Source: a bacterium
GTDB taxonomy: Bacteria; Cyanobacteriota; Vampirovibrionia; Obscuribacterales; Obscuribacteraceae
Assembly: GCA_018062085.1 (NCBI GenBank)
Contig: JAGOSY010000002.1
Span: 248,001-312,000, forward strand
Direction of reading: 5' to 3'
Length of the DNA: 64,000 nt
Part shown: one piece after another, positions 54,132 to 62,725 of the stretch
Position numbering within the stretch: the first letter of the stretch is position 1
How the letters are laid out: every line of letters starts with the position of its first letter
The notes under the pieces: generated by a model
What the model was told of the DNA's origin: nothing
Databases searched by the model: none
The model's input: the letters and a program-made list of their open reading frames with translations, nothing else
Made by a program: the position numbers and the translations under genes

Positions 54132-54584
54132 ATGAAGATACTGGTTTCTCTTGATAGCTCCAGCAGTTCTCAAAGAGCAATTGATTTTGCTTTGGCGAGG
54201 CCTTGGGCGGAGGATGATGAGTTTTTGATTGTTAGTGTGATTGACGCAGACCGAGGCGATATGAGCATGGCCAGTGCCATGACTAATCCTAATCAGACTT
54301 TCAAAGCGGAGTCTCAGCGCATTGTCAGCGATGCCAAGGAAGTCTTGCAGAATTATCTACCCACCCACAAATTTGAGACGAGAACCCTAAGCGGCCCAAT
54401 AAAGAACGCTATCATTGAGTGCGCTAAAAATTGGAGTGCCGACTTGATTCTTCTGGGATCCCAAGGACGTCAAGGGCTTAACCGCCTAGTGTTAGGCAGT
54501 GTCGCTGAGGAAGTATTGCGAGATGCACCGTGCTCGGTGCAAATTGTCAGGCGAAAGTTTAGTAGGCGTGAAGACCAATCTTAG
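54132..54584 (+). CDS. universal stress protein (UspA family)
   Basis: A 150-residue USP domain: KILVSLDSSSSSQRAIDFA at the start and the ATP-binding motif GSQGRQGLNRLVLGSVAEEV (G-2x-G-9x-G-[ST]) with the closing APCSVQIV. USPs bind ATP and help survival under stress or growth arrest. A second family member follows 76 bases downstream. Confidence 0.93.
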   Translation: MKILVSLDSSSSSQRAIDFALARPWAEDDEFLIVSVIDADRGDMSMASAMTNPNQTFKAESQRIVSDAKEVLQNYLPTHKFETRTLSGPIKNAIIECAKNWSADLILLGSQGRQGLNRLVLGSVAEEVLRDAPCSVQIVRRKFSRREDQS

Positions 54585-54660
54585 TGCAGAAAAAACCGTA
54601 AACTATAAGAAAGCTTAGACTGCAATAGACACAAGGGTGTCGCTGAGCAAAGGGGTGTAT

Positions 54661-55113
54661 ATGCGTGTATTGATTCCTATTGATGGCTCAGAGTGTTCTA
54701 AGGCTGCTGTTGACTACATTAAAGAGAGGCCCTGGAATAAAGAAGATACTTTCTTGCTTGTACATGTGGTTGAGCCAATACCAGTAGACATTGGAATTGC
54801 TTACATACCGGCTGCTTATACCCCAGATGATGGCGCCGCCTTTACTCAGTCAGAAGCCCTGCTCAAGGTTGTCCAAGGCGATTTGAGCAGTGTTTTTGGC
54901 AACAAAATTGAGACAAAAGTAATTGCCGGACCAGCTAAGGCCGAGATTGTTGACTTGGCTCAAGAATGGAAAGCTGACTTAATTGTCATGGGATCCCATG
55001 GTCGGAAGGGATTCAACCGCCTTCTGTTAGGTTCAGTAACAGAAGACGTGATGAAATCGGCACCTTGTTCCGTCACTGTCGTTAAGAGTGCGCACCATTC
55101 AAAAAGTGTATAG
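54661..55113 (+). CDS. universal stress protein (UspA family)
   Basis: A 150-residue USP domain: RVLIPIDGSECSKAAVDYI, then MGSHGRKGFNRLLLGSVTED with the ATP-binding loop and APCSVTVVK. ATG 54661 has AGGGG seven bases upstream, so I drop the eight extra residues of the frame from 54637. It is similar to the preceding gene, a likely tandem duplication, and ends inside the convergent HxlR gene (32-base overlap). Confidence 0.93.
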   Translation: MRVLIPIDGSECSKAAVDYIKERPWNKEDTFLLVHVVEPIPVDIGIAYIPAAYTPDDGAAFTQSEALLKVVQGDLSSVFGNKIETKVIAGPAKAEIVDLAQEWKADLIVMGSHGRKGFNRLLLGSVTEDVMKSAPCSVTVVKSAHHSKSV

Positions 55114-55603
55114 GTATTTCGTGCTCAAGGGTTATTAGAGCAGTATGTTCTGGCTTTAGGCCCATTTCTTGCTCTTCTTTAGAGGTCTGCTCTTTGGCAG
55201 TCACATCTTTTGCTTCTAGGCGCACATCTTTCAGGCTGCGTTTGCGGCCGCCTGAATTTTGTGACGTGGTTAGAAGTTCTTTGCCCAATACCTTCAGTGC
55301 TGAGAGCACATAGGTCAATTCTTCGCCCTTGGCAGTCAAATTGTATTCCACCCTAGGTGGCACTTCTGGAAAGGTTGTGCGATTGACTAACTGCAATTCG
55401 CATAAGCGTCTCAGCCTTTGGCACAGTGTCTTAGCGCTAATTCCGGGCAGATCTCTCAACATATGTGTGGTGCGCTTGGCACCAGCAGATAGGTCAATTA
55501 AAATTTCACTCGTCCAGCGTGGTGAGAGAACAGCCAGTCCAAAATCGATGGCCTCAACGTCTGACTTGTGCAGATCTGCGCTGGAAAACTTGTTACCGTT
55601 CAT
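55082..55603 (-). CDS. HxlR family transcriptional regulator
   Basis: A 173-residue protein with an HxlR winged helix: FGLAVLSPRWTSEILIDLSAGAKR, RDLPGISAKTLCQRLRRL and the wing PPRVEYNLTAKGEEL. HxlR domains are normally 100-120 residues; this one has a charged C-terminal extension of about 55 residues (KEQTSKEEQEMG and onwards). No N-terminal redox Cys as in some HxlR proteins; a Cys sits in TLCQRL. I start at ATG 55603 with GAGGAG seven bases upstream. It is convergent with the usp genes and upstream of ackA on the same strand. Confidence 0.88.
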   Translation of the reverse strand: MNGNKFSSADLHKSDVEAIDFGLAVLSPRWTSEILIDLSAGAKRTTHMLRDLPGISAKTLCQRLRRLCELQLVNRTTFPEVPPRVEYNLTAKGEELTYVLSALKVLGKELLTTSQNSGGRKRSLKDVRLEAKDVTAKEQTSKEEQEMGLKPEHTALITLEHEIPIHFLNGAHS

Positions 55604-55751
55604 CGTTCTCTCCTCAATGCCAATGTAAGCACGGCAATAACCCATAGAACCTACTCTATAGTCGTCAATTTTTACCGCTGGGGCATCATCATCTATGCCG
55701 ATTTTTCGTCGGCAGCAGTCATCCCTAGGGATGATTAGTATATGTAACTAC

Positions 55752-56873
55752 TCAAAGGCAGAGCGATAAGCATTCTTGGGCGATTATTAGTTCTTCATTG
55801 GCCTCAACTGCAAAAATTGCGCAGGCAGAATTTTTGTTTGATATCAAACCATTGGTTGGCGGTTTTTGATTGAGGTTTTCATCTATTTTAAGTCCAAGCA
55901 TATTCCCCTGGGGCAATATAGCTGAGCGCGTAGCATGATCGTGAAAGCCGATGCCGCCAGTGAAAGCAATGGCATCGAGGTGAGAAAAATTGGTAGTCAT
56001 GGCGGCAATTGCTTTTGCTATTGAAAGGCAAAACATTTTATGGGCAAGACTTGCCTGAGCATTTCCGTCGGCAATAGCCTTGTGTATTTCTTGCATATCG
56101 CTACTCAATTTTGAAATACCAAGCATTCCAGATTTCTTATTGATAGCAAGTTCAATCTCAGATAGTGTCAGTTTTTCGTTCTTGAGAAGATAAATAATTA
56201 TGGCTGGATCAATCGCACCGCATCTAGTGCCCATCATCACACCATCTAGGGGGCTGAATCCCATTGTAATATCGATGCTTTTGCCTGCGGCAATGGCGCA
56301 TACTGATGAGCCTCCACCGAGATGACAACTAATCATATTTATATCGGCTAAGTCTTTACCCAGTTGATGAGCAACCGTTTGGCTACAAAATTGATGAGAA
56401 GTGCCATGAAAGCCGTACTTCCTAATTGAATACTCTTGCCACTCGATGGGCAGTGGATACAAGTAATGGGCTTGATCCATTGAACTATGAAAAGCAGTGT
56501 CAAAAACCAATATTTGTTTAGCATTAGGGAAGAGTGCAATACTAGCCTGTACTCCCGCTATAGCCGGCGGATTGTGCAAAGGCGCCAGTTCGTTCATTTG
56601 TCTGAGCCCAGCTAGAACATCTTGGGTGGCCAGCATACTCTTTTGAAATCGACTGCCACCATGAACGATGCGATGGCCGACTAGGCCAAATTGTTCGACG
56701 GCAACCGGACTTTTGCCGATTAAATCGGCGATAGCCTCTTCCCTTTTGTCCTGATTGTCTGCCGCAATTGATACTTGGCCACGATAGATCGAAGTAAGTT
56801 TTTTATCTTCTCTTGTAAAAACAGCAATCTTTTCACTCTGGGAGCCTGAATTGAGCACCAAAATGTTATTCAC
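55752..56873 (-). CDS. ackA: acetate kinase
   Basis: AckA interconverts acetate and acetyl-phosphate with ATP. Residues show LVLNSGSQSEK (family LNxGSSSxK with Ser changed to Gln), VGHRIVHGG, FDTAFHSSM, YGFHGTSHQ, HLGGGSSVCAI with MGFSPLDGVMMGTRCG, and IAFTGGIGFH, so catalytic His and Arg motifs are intact. At 373 aa it is about 25 residues shorter than E. coli AckA. Start is GTG 56873 with AAGGA upstream. No pta or phosphoketolase gene is adjacent. Confidence 0.95.
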   Translation of the reverse strand: MNNILVLNSGSQSEKIAVFTREDKKLTSIYRGQVSIAADNQDKREEAIADLIGKSPVAVEQFGLVGHRIVHGGSRFQKSMLATQDVLAGLRQMNELAPLHNPPAIAGVQASIALFPNAKQILVFDTAFHSSMDQAHYLYPLPIEWQEYSIRKYGFHGTSHQFCSQTVAHQLGKDLADINMISCHLGGGSSVCAIAAGKSIDITMGFSPLDGVMMGTRCGAIDPAIIIYLLKNEKLTLSEIELAINKKSGMLGISKLSSDMQEIHKAIADGNAQASLAHKMFCLSIAKAIAAMTTNFSHLDAIAFTGGIGFHDHATRSAILPQGNMLGLKIDENLNQKPPTNGLISNKNSACAIFAVEANEELIIAQECLSLCL

Positions 56874-56961
56874 TAAATTTTCCTTGAAAGCTTGAACTTT
56901 ATTTCTACTTGATACGTACTAGATTATAGGTGGCCGTTCGGGGGAGTGGTCACCGACTTAT

Positions 56962-58026
56962 TTAAGGTACTTCAGAGGGGCTAAATTCTTGCACGCAGTA
57001 AATTTTGTTGGGCATAACCACTGCCATGCCCACGCCTACCACGGCAGCATTAGGATTGAGAATATTGCCTCGGTGGTTGTGGGGATTGCCTGCTGGTTCT
57101 GCCATCATCTCTGCTTGCGCACCTTTGATCATATCTTTCCAGCTGAGCGGGCCATAGTTTACTGAGATATTCTCGAAGACTAAACAGCTTAAACCGGCCA
57201 TTCGTGCCCTCGTATGAGGGGTGTTGCCGCTGGGATCGGTGTGGTCAAAGAAATTGCGAGTGGCCATGTCTTGGGCAAATTGCCTGGCTACTTGACTCAA
57301 GCTTGAGCTTAGTCTGAGCTTTTGTTGTCCGAATTTCTGTCTGTCACTATTGATCAGTTCAAACATATAGCTTTCGAGGCCAGCCATCGATTCGTTGCTG
57401 ACACTGCTTTTTTTGATATCACGTGCCGCATTATAGCTAGAGGAATACATGCCATTGCCATTCGAACGCGAATTGGCCGCGACATTGACGTCTTGAGACT
57501 CAGAAACATTAGAGCCAGAAGCAGAACTAGACCCAGAACTAGCGCTTTCAGTTACTTGGGGGGTAAACCTGGCATGGGGCTGTAGCAGAAATACGCGGCC
57601 GTTCTCTTGACGTGCTACCACGGCTTTGACGTCTCCTGCTCTCATACTATTGAGAATTCGATCGGCATCTCTGGCACTGGTAATCACTCTGCCATTAATT
57701 GACAAGAGTACGTCGCCAACTTGTAATTTAAGATCTTCCGCTAGGCCGTATCCTGTCAACCCTGTTACATAAGTGCCCTTGGGATTGGCTCCGTTGACAG
57801 CGGCACAGGCTGGAACACCCCAGATTTTGAGAACATCTGAGGTTTCTTGTTTTTGCGAGAGGCTGTAGACCCAGTTGCGTTTTACTGGAGCGGGTGCAGC
57901 CTGGATTGGTGGAGCTAAACTAGCCAAAAATAACAAGCTCCCGATAAGCCCAAGAGCCCTGATATTGTTAGCTTTTAGTCGCTTTTGGGGCTGCCAACGG
58001 GCCGCCTTTTTCCACTCTGCTTTCAT
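56962..58026 (-). CDS. exported PDZ-CAP (SCP/PR1-like) protein
   Basis: A 354-residue protein. A hydrophobic segment near residues 20-45 (ALGLIGSLLFLASLAPPIQA) is a signal peptide or anchor. A PDZ domain follows (about 70-155: YGLAEDLKLQVGDVLLSINGR), then a Ser/Gly/Asn-rich linker and a CAP domain (about 220-354) with MFELINSDRQKFG, the FFDHTDPSGNTPHTRARMAG motif and PHNHRGNILNPN. CAP domains of bacteria of this type are mostly structural or peptidase-like, often expressed in sporulation or envelope biology. I start at ATG 58026 with GAGG five bases upstream. Confidence 0.88.
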   Translation of the reverse strand: MKAEWKKAARWQPQKRLKANNIRALGLIGSLLFLASLAPPIQAAPAPVKRNWVYSLSQKQETSDVLKIWGVPACAAVNGANPKGTYVTGLTGYGLAEDLKLQVGDVLLSINGRVITSARDADRILNSMRAGDVKAVVARQENGRVFLLQPHARFTPQVTESASSGSSSASGSNVSESQDVNVAANSRSNGNGMYSSSYNAARDIKKSSVSNESMAGLESYMFELINSDRQKFGQQKLRLSSSLSQVARQFAQDMATRNFFDHTDPSGNTPHTRARMAGLSCLVFENISVNYGPLSWKDMIKGAQAEMMAEPAGNPHNHRGNILNPNAAVVGVGMAVVMPNKIYCVQEFSPSEVP

Positions 58027-58193
58027 AAAATCCTCTGTCATACCTTACTTATGCCCAGGCTCGGTGGGGTTAATTTTTTAGCTGTTGTAAAGTAGGCTAA
58101 TCTTGCATCAACCTTTAGGTTTCACGACTTGTTAATTTATCTGGTTACAATTAACTTTCTAATTCTGATTCTAATCCTGACCAAAGAGGCCGT

Positions 58194-59750
58194 ATGGACA
58201 CAGTTAAGGAAGGCAAAGTGACTGGTAAAAGTGAGCAACTGACCGCCGCCATCGAGCGCATCAAGAAAGGTGGGGCTCCAAAGTATCACCATAAACTGAA
58301 AGAAGACAAAAAGCTCTTCGTGCGCGACCGCTTGCGTCTACTGCTCGACCCTGGTTTTGAAATAGAAGACGCTCGCTTTGCTAACAATACCCAGCATGAT
58401 TTGCCTGCCGACGGAGTTGTTACCGGTGTTGGCCAAATCGAAGGCAAAACAGTCTGCTTTATGGCTAATGATTCCACCATTAAGGCCGGGTCATGGGGCT
58501 GGCGCACTGTAGAGAAAATCATTCGCATTCAAGAGACTGCTGGCAAGTTGAAAGTGCCAATGCTCTATCTCGTAGATAGTGCTGGTGCTCGTATCACTGA
58601 CCAAATTGAGATGTTCCCTGGTCGTCGTGGCGCCGGACGTATTTTTCACAATCAGGTAGATATGTCTGGTTATGTGCCTCAGATTTGTTTGTTGTTTGGC
58701 CCATCGGCTGCTGGTGGCGCTTATATTCCGGCCTTCTGCGATATTGTCATTATGAATGACGGCAATGCTTCAATGTATCTTGGCTCTCCTCGTATGGCCG
58801 AAATGGTCATTGGTGAGAAAGTCACCCTCGAAGAAATGGGTGGTGCCAAAATGCACTGCTCAGTCAGTGGATGTGGTGACGTTTTAGTCAAATCAGAAGA
58901 AGAAGCAATTCAACTCTGCAAAGATTATCTGCGCTACATGCCAGTCAATTGCGATCAGAAAGTGCCAGCTTTGCCAGCCCATGAGCCTAAGGTTTTTGAG
59001 AAAAATATCGAAGAAGTAATTCCTGAAAAGGAAAATATCCCTTTTGATATGCACTTGGTGATTGAGCGTTTAATTGACGCTGATTCGTTCTTTGAAATTA
59101 AGAAGCTCTTTGCCGCTGAGATCATTACTGGCTTTGGCCGCATCGGTGGCCGTGCTGTTGGAATTGTTGCCAACCAACCAAGAGTTAAGGGTGGAGCACT
59201 CTTTGTTGATTCAGCTGACAAAGCTTCTCGCTTTGTTTGGCTATGTGATGCTTTCAATATTCCCTTGCTGTTTTTAGCCGATGTACCGGGCTTCATGATT
59301 GGTTCTAAAGTCGAGCGTGATGGTATCATCCGCGCTGGTGCCAAAATGGTAGGAGCTGTTTCAGCAGCAACTGTGCCGAAAATTTCGGTTGTGGTAAGAA
59401 AGGCTTACGGTGCTGGATTGTACGCAATGTGCGGCCCAGCTTTTGAGCCTGATGCTTGTTTGGCATTGCCCACTGCCTGGATTGCTGTGATGGGTCCAGA
59501 AGCTGCTGTTAATGCTGTTTATTTCAACAAGATTCAAGAACAGCCTGAAGCTGAGCGTGCTGCCTACGTAGAAAAACTGCGCAATGAGTATCGTCAAGAC
59601 GTCGATCTCTACAAGCTCGCTGCCGAGATGGTGGTTGACGATATTGTTCAGCCTCTTGCTTTGCGCAACGAGTTGATCAATCGCTTCAACGCTTATGCTT
59701 CAAAACAGTTCTCTGGCTTCAAGAAGAAGCGGAGTGTATTGCCCGTCTAG
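58194..59750 (+). CDS. acyl-CoA carboxylase, carboxyltransferase (beta) subunit
   Basis: A 518-residue biotin-dependent carboxyltransferase of the propionyl-CoA/methylmalonyl type: KLFVRDRLRLLLDPGF, ADGVVTGVGQIEGK, VDSAGARITDQIEMFPG, the oxyanion segment GPSAAGGAYIPAF, then in the C-domain LFLADVPGFMIGSKVE and YGAGLYAMCGPAFEP. It transfers a carboxyl from carboxybiotin to acyl-CoA. The biotin carboxylase and carrier partner are not adjacent. AGAGG lies four bases before ATG. It may be co-transcribed with the kinase 21 bases downstream. Confidence 0.93.
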   Translation: MDTVKEGKVTGKSEQLTAAIERIKKGGAPKYHHKLKEDKKLFVRDRLRLLLDPGFEIEDARFANNTQHDLPADGVVTGVGQIEGKTVCFMANDSTIKAGSWGWRTVEKIIRIQETAGKLKVPMLYLVDSAGARITDQIEMFPGRRGAGRIFHNQVDMSGYVPQICLLFGPSAAGGAYIPAFCDIVIMNDGNASMYLGSPRMAEMVIGEKVTLEEMGGAKMHCSVSGCGDVLVKSEEEAIQLCKDYLRYMPVNCDQKVPALPAHEPKVFEKNIEEVIPEKENIPFDMHLVIERLIDADSFFEIKKLFAAEIITGFGRIGGRAVGIVANQPRVKGGALFVDSADKASRFVWLCDAFNIPLLFLADVPGFMIGSKVERDGIIRAGAKMVGAVSAATVPKISVVVRKAYGAGLYAMCGPAFEPDACLALPTAWIAVMGPEAAVNAVYFNKIQEQPEAERAAYVEKLRNEYRQDVDLYKLAAEMVVDDIVQPLALRNELINRFNAYASKQFSGFKKKRSVLPV

Positions 59751-59771
59751 AAATTAGATATTCGGAGAGCA

Positions 59772-61871
59772 GTGCTACAAACTGAGCGATTCGACGATAC
59801 CCATTTTTTGTCGCTTGGTGGTAGCACAAGAGAGCTTAAGCCAGGCGACATAGTTGGTGGCACATATATTCTCAAGTCTTTGCTTGGTCAGGGAGGCATG
59901 GGCTATGTCTTTCTGGCTGAGCATAACATCATCAAAAAAGACTATGCTCTTAAAATTATTCGACCAGACAAGATGGATGATTTTAGTTGGAAGCGTTTTG
60001 AGATTGAAGGCCGTGTAATTGCCAAGCTTGATAATCCAAATATTGTCAAAATTTACAACATGGGTGTAGACCAAGGCAAGTGCCCTTTTTATGTGATGGA
60101 TCTTTTGTCGGGTGAGCCGCTATCAGAATATATCAATCGCGGGGTCGGTCTAACTTTTGAGCAGTGTTTGGATATCTTTCGACAGGTGGCTGAGGGGCTC
60201 GCTTATGCTCATAGAAAGGGTATCGTTCATCGCGACGTCAAACCCGCAAATATCATTTTGCTCAAGGTCAATGATGATAATTATAAGGAGGGCTTTCAGG
60301 CCAAGGTTGTCGACTTTGGACTAGCTAAAGTAATAAATCCAGATGCCAGTCAGGCCATTACTGCTAAGGGTCAAATTTTTGGTTCGCCTTATTATATGAG
60401 TCCAGAGCAGTGCCAGGGACAGGCGGTTGATTGTCGCTCTGATATTTATTCTTTGGGCTGTGCATTGTTTGAGAGTATTGCTGGCGAACCACCATTCATT
60501 GGTGCCAATGCCATCGAAACTATGTTGATGCATACTGAGGAAACAATGCCTAAGCTTGCTGATCGCTTTAGTGAAGGGCCAGCCGTTGCTGTCGATTCCT
60601 TGATTGCTAGAATGACGGCAAAAGAGCCGCATGATCGCTATCAGTCTATGGATGAAGTGGCTGCTGCTTTGGGTCGTTTGCAAAAACATACGCCATTGCT
60701 TTCCTCTATCATTGCGGTAAAAGACAATAGTGCCAGAGCTGCTGACGTAAGTGATAGTAGTGCAGGGCAGTCATCTTCTCTCATTTCTAGGGTTGATTCT
60801 AGGTGGCTTTTCGTTGGCTCGATTCTTGTGACTTTTTCTCTTCTTGCCGCAGGCGTTTACTTGTATGCAGCTAATAATAAATCTAAGCCTGCGACCGCTG
60901 GCCCGCAATCAGATATGGTGGCACTCTTAAACTTTGGACCAATTAAGTCACATCCTCTAGGTGCTACTGGATATAAAGAGATTGTCTTTCCACCCATCGC
61001 TATTGGTTTGGTCGGCGGTCTGGGCGATACTAAACCGAGGCTTGCAGTTGGCTCTGTTCGTGTAGTAGAGAAAGGCCCGGTTGTTCTATCTGTTGATGAA
61101 AACGAAGTACCGCTTACATTCAAATATCCTCAAGTATTTGAGCAAATTGGCAAAGACGAGTTTCAAGCCTTGTATCTTAAGGCCAAGGGCAGCCTGGTCA
61201 GAATTGTTGGCACCGATGGACACGGACCCGCCCTTGATTTTAGTGGCATGGCCCGACGCGAGAGAATTGCTCATTCTCAAAAGCAATTGATAGCAATCCT
61301 AAAAATAGTCTCGACTTGGCCTAGTCTTGTTTCCCTCACCCTCGACGGCTTCACTGCTAATGATCAAGTTTTTCATTTGCTTGATCAACAGTCTCAAGTG
61401 TCTTCTTTGAGCATCAAAAGAGCAGAGTTCAATATGAAAGAGCTGATTAAATGCCAGTGCTTTGATAGACTGACGTCTTTTCTCATTGAAGAGCCAGTAG
61501 ACAGTTTTATTGATCCGCTTCTCTACCGACTAGCTGAATGCCGCAATTTGACATTTGTCGAACTTGATAGTGTCGATTTTTTGCCAGGGTCTTTGAGTCA
61601 GCTAAATCGTTGCCCTAAGCTGAAAACTCTTTATCTTAACAAGGCCGATATTTCAGATGAAGTAACTAAGGTGATCGCACAGATGAAGAACCTCTCGACT
61701 TTTCGCTCAGAAGGAAAAAGCCTGACCGAAAGTCAGATTGCTACCTTGGCGAAACGCAAGAACCTCCTTGTCATTTTAGAGGCCAAAGATTATGCCAGTC
61801 AGACTGATCAGCAAGGGCACGAGCTTTTGAGCTCTTATCGCGCTAAGTTCCCGACAATCATTTTTCAGTGA
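59772..61871 (+). CDS. Hanks-type Ser/Thr kinase with leucine-rich-like C-terminus
   Basis: A 699-residue membrane kinase. The kinase domain (about 20-295) has GQGGMGYVFLAEH, the YALKIIRP Lys, HRDVKPANIILL, DFGLAK and SPYYMSPEQC. One transmembrane helix near residues 343-366 (WLFVGSILVTFSLLAAGVYL) is followed by about 340 residues with irregular leucine-rich-repeat-like segments (WPSLVSLTLDGF, CRNLTFVELDSV, CPKLKTLYLNKADIS). The start is GTG 59772 with GGAG five bases upstream. It differs from the kinase at 36606 in its sensor, TPR versus LRR-like, and lies 21 bases after the carboxyltransferase gene. Confidence 0.93.
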   Translation: MLQTERFDDTHFLSLGGSTRELKPGDIVGGTYILKSLLGQGGMGYVFLAEHNIIKKDYALKIIRPDKMDDFSWKRFEIEGRVIAKLDNPNIVKIYNMGVDQGKCPFYVMDLLSGEPLSEYINRGVGLTFEQCLDIFRQVAEGLAYAHRKGIVHRDVKPANIILLKVNDDNYKEGFQAKVVDFGLAKVINPDASQAITAKGQIFGSPYYMSPEQCQGQAVDCRSDIYSLGCALFESIAGEPPFIGANAIETMLMHTEETMPKLADRFSEGPAVAVDSLIARMTAKEPHDRYQSMDEVAAALGRLQKHTPLLSSIIAVKDNSARAADVSDSSAGQSSSLISRVDSRWLFVGSILVTFSLLAAGVYLYAANNKSKPATAGPQSDMVALLNFGPIKSHPLGATGYKEIVFPPIAIGLVGGLGDTKPRLAVGSVRVVEKGPVVLSVDENEVPLTFKYPQVFEQIGKDEFQALYLKAKGSLVRIVGTDGHGPALDFSGMARRERIAHSQKQLIAILKIVSTWPSLVSLTLDGFTANDQVFHLLDQQSQVSSLSIKRAEFNMKELIKCQCFDRLTSFLIEEPVDSFIDPLLYRLAECRNLTFVELDSVDFLPGSLSQLNRCPKLKTLYLNKADISDEVTKVIAQMKNLSTFRSEGKSLTESQIATLAKRKNLLVILEAKDYASQTDQQGHELLSSYRAKFPTIIFQ

Positions 61872-61903
61872 GTTGCTGCCGTATAACTCTCTATAATTGA
61901 TGT

Positions 61904-62689
61904 ATGGATAATGCTGATCGAAAACCATCAGAGTGGACGCAGTCAGAGCTAAAGGTCTCGGACCCTGAACTAGTGGCGAAGTCCGATATTCTGCCTAGTG
62001 CCTTAATTGCTAGCGGAGACATTGATGAAGTTGCTCTGCCCCTGAGAGTTGATGAAACAAACTCGGCAGCCTTACTATCTAAACCGGAACCTCAACAGAA
62101 GTCGCATCTTTCAGCCTTAACAACTTATATGCTCGAAAACGAAAGCCAGTTTTATTGGCTATTTGCTTCAGCTTTACTAACCTGGCTTGGTGTCTGGTTT
62201 CATGATACCCACGGCATGCTGACTTGGACTTCAGGACCGATTTGCTTTCTCACCTTCGCTATAGGTCTATTGTCACCTATTGCTTGCATTCCTATTCTGT
62301 TTTGCAAGCCAAACAGATATGAGCGGCCGTTACTAACTATTGTCTCTTTTGTTGCTATGCTTTTCTGGAATCAAGTGCCCACAGTTAGTTTCTTTGCCCT
62401 GATGCTTTTTCGCTTTAGAAAGGCCAGTCGTACTCTAGGAATTGCAGTACTAACTGGTTTGCAAATTGCTGTGTTTTTCCTTCTTCCTTTTTTCTTTGGT
62501 CCTAGCGAAGAGTTGGATCATTTGCGGACCGCCGGCTACAACCTTAGTATCTGCAAAGTTACATTGCCGGTAGACGCCACTCACGTAGCCGTATTAGTCA
62601 ATCGCTTCTCGCACTATCACCGCACTGTTGTTGATTTGACAGTGAAGAATCTTCCAATTCAAGTCGAGACTATTCCCGCAGAAAAATAA
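61904..62689 (+). CDS. membrane protein of unknown function
   Basis: A 261-residue protein with a polar N-terminal half (residues 1-75) and four hydrophobic segments from about 80 to 215 (FYWLFASALLTWLGVWF, ICFLTFAIGLLSPIACI, ILFCKPNRYERPLLTIVSFV, and so on), then a soluble C-terminus of about 45 residues. I do not recognise a family. It is 32 bases after the kinase on the same strand, and could be an associated envelope component. Confidence 0.65.
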   Translation: MDNADRKPSEWTQSELKVSDPELVAKSDILPSALIASGDIDEVALPLRVDETNSAALLSKPEPQQKSHLSALTTYMLENESQFYWLFASALLTWLGVWFHDTHGMLTWTSGPICFLTFAIGLLSPIACIPILFCKPNRYERPLLTIVSFVAMLFWNQVPTVSFFALMLFRFRKASRTLGIAVLTGLQIAVFFLLPFFFGPSEELDHLRTAGYNLSICKVTLPVDATHVAVLVNRFSHYHRTVVDLTVKNLPIQVETIPAEK

Positions 62690-62725
62690 GTACGTTAATG
62701 TAAATGATAATCAACGGCGATGACC

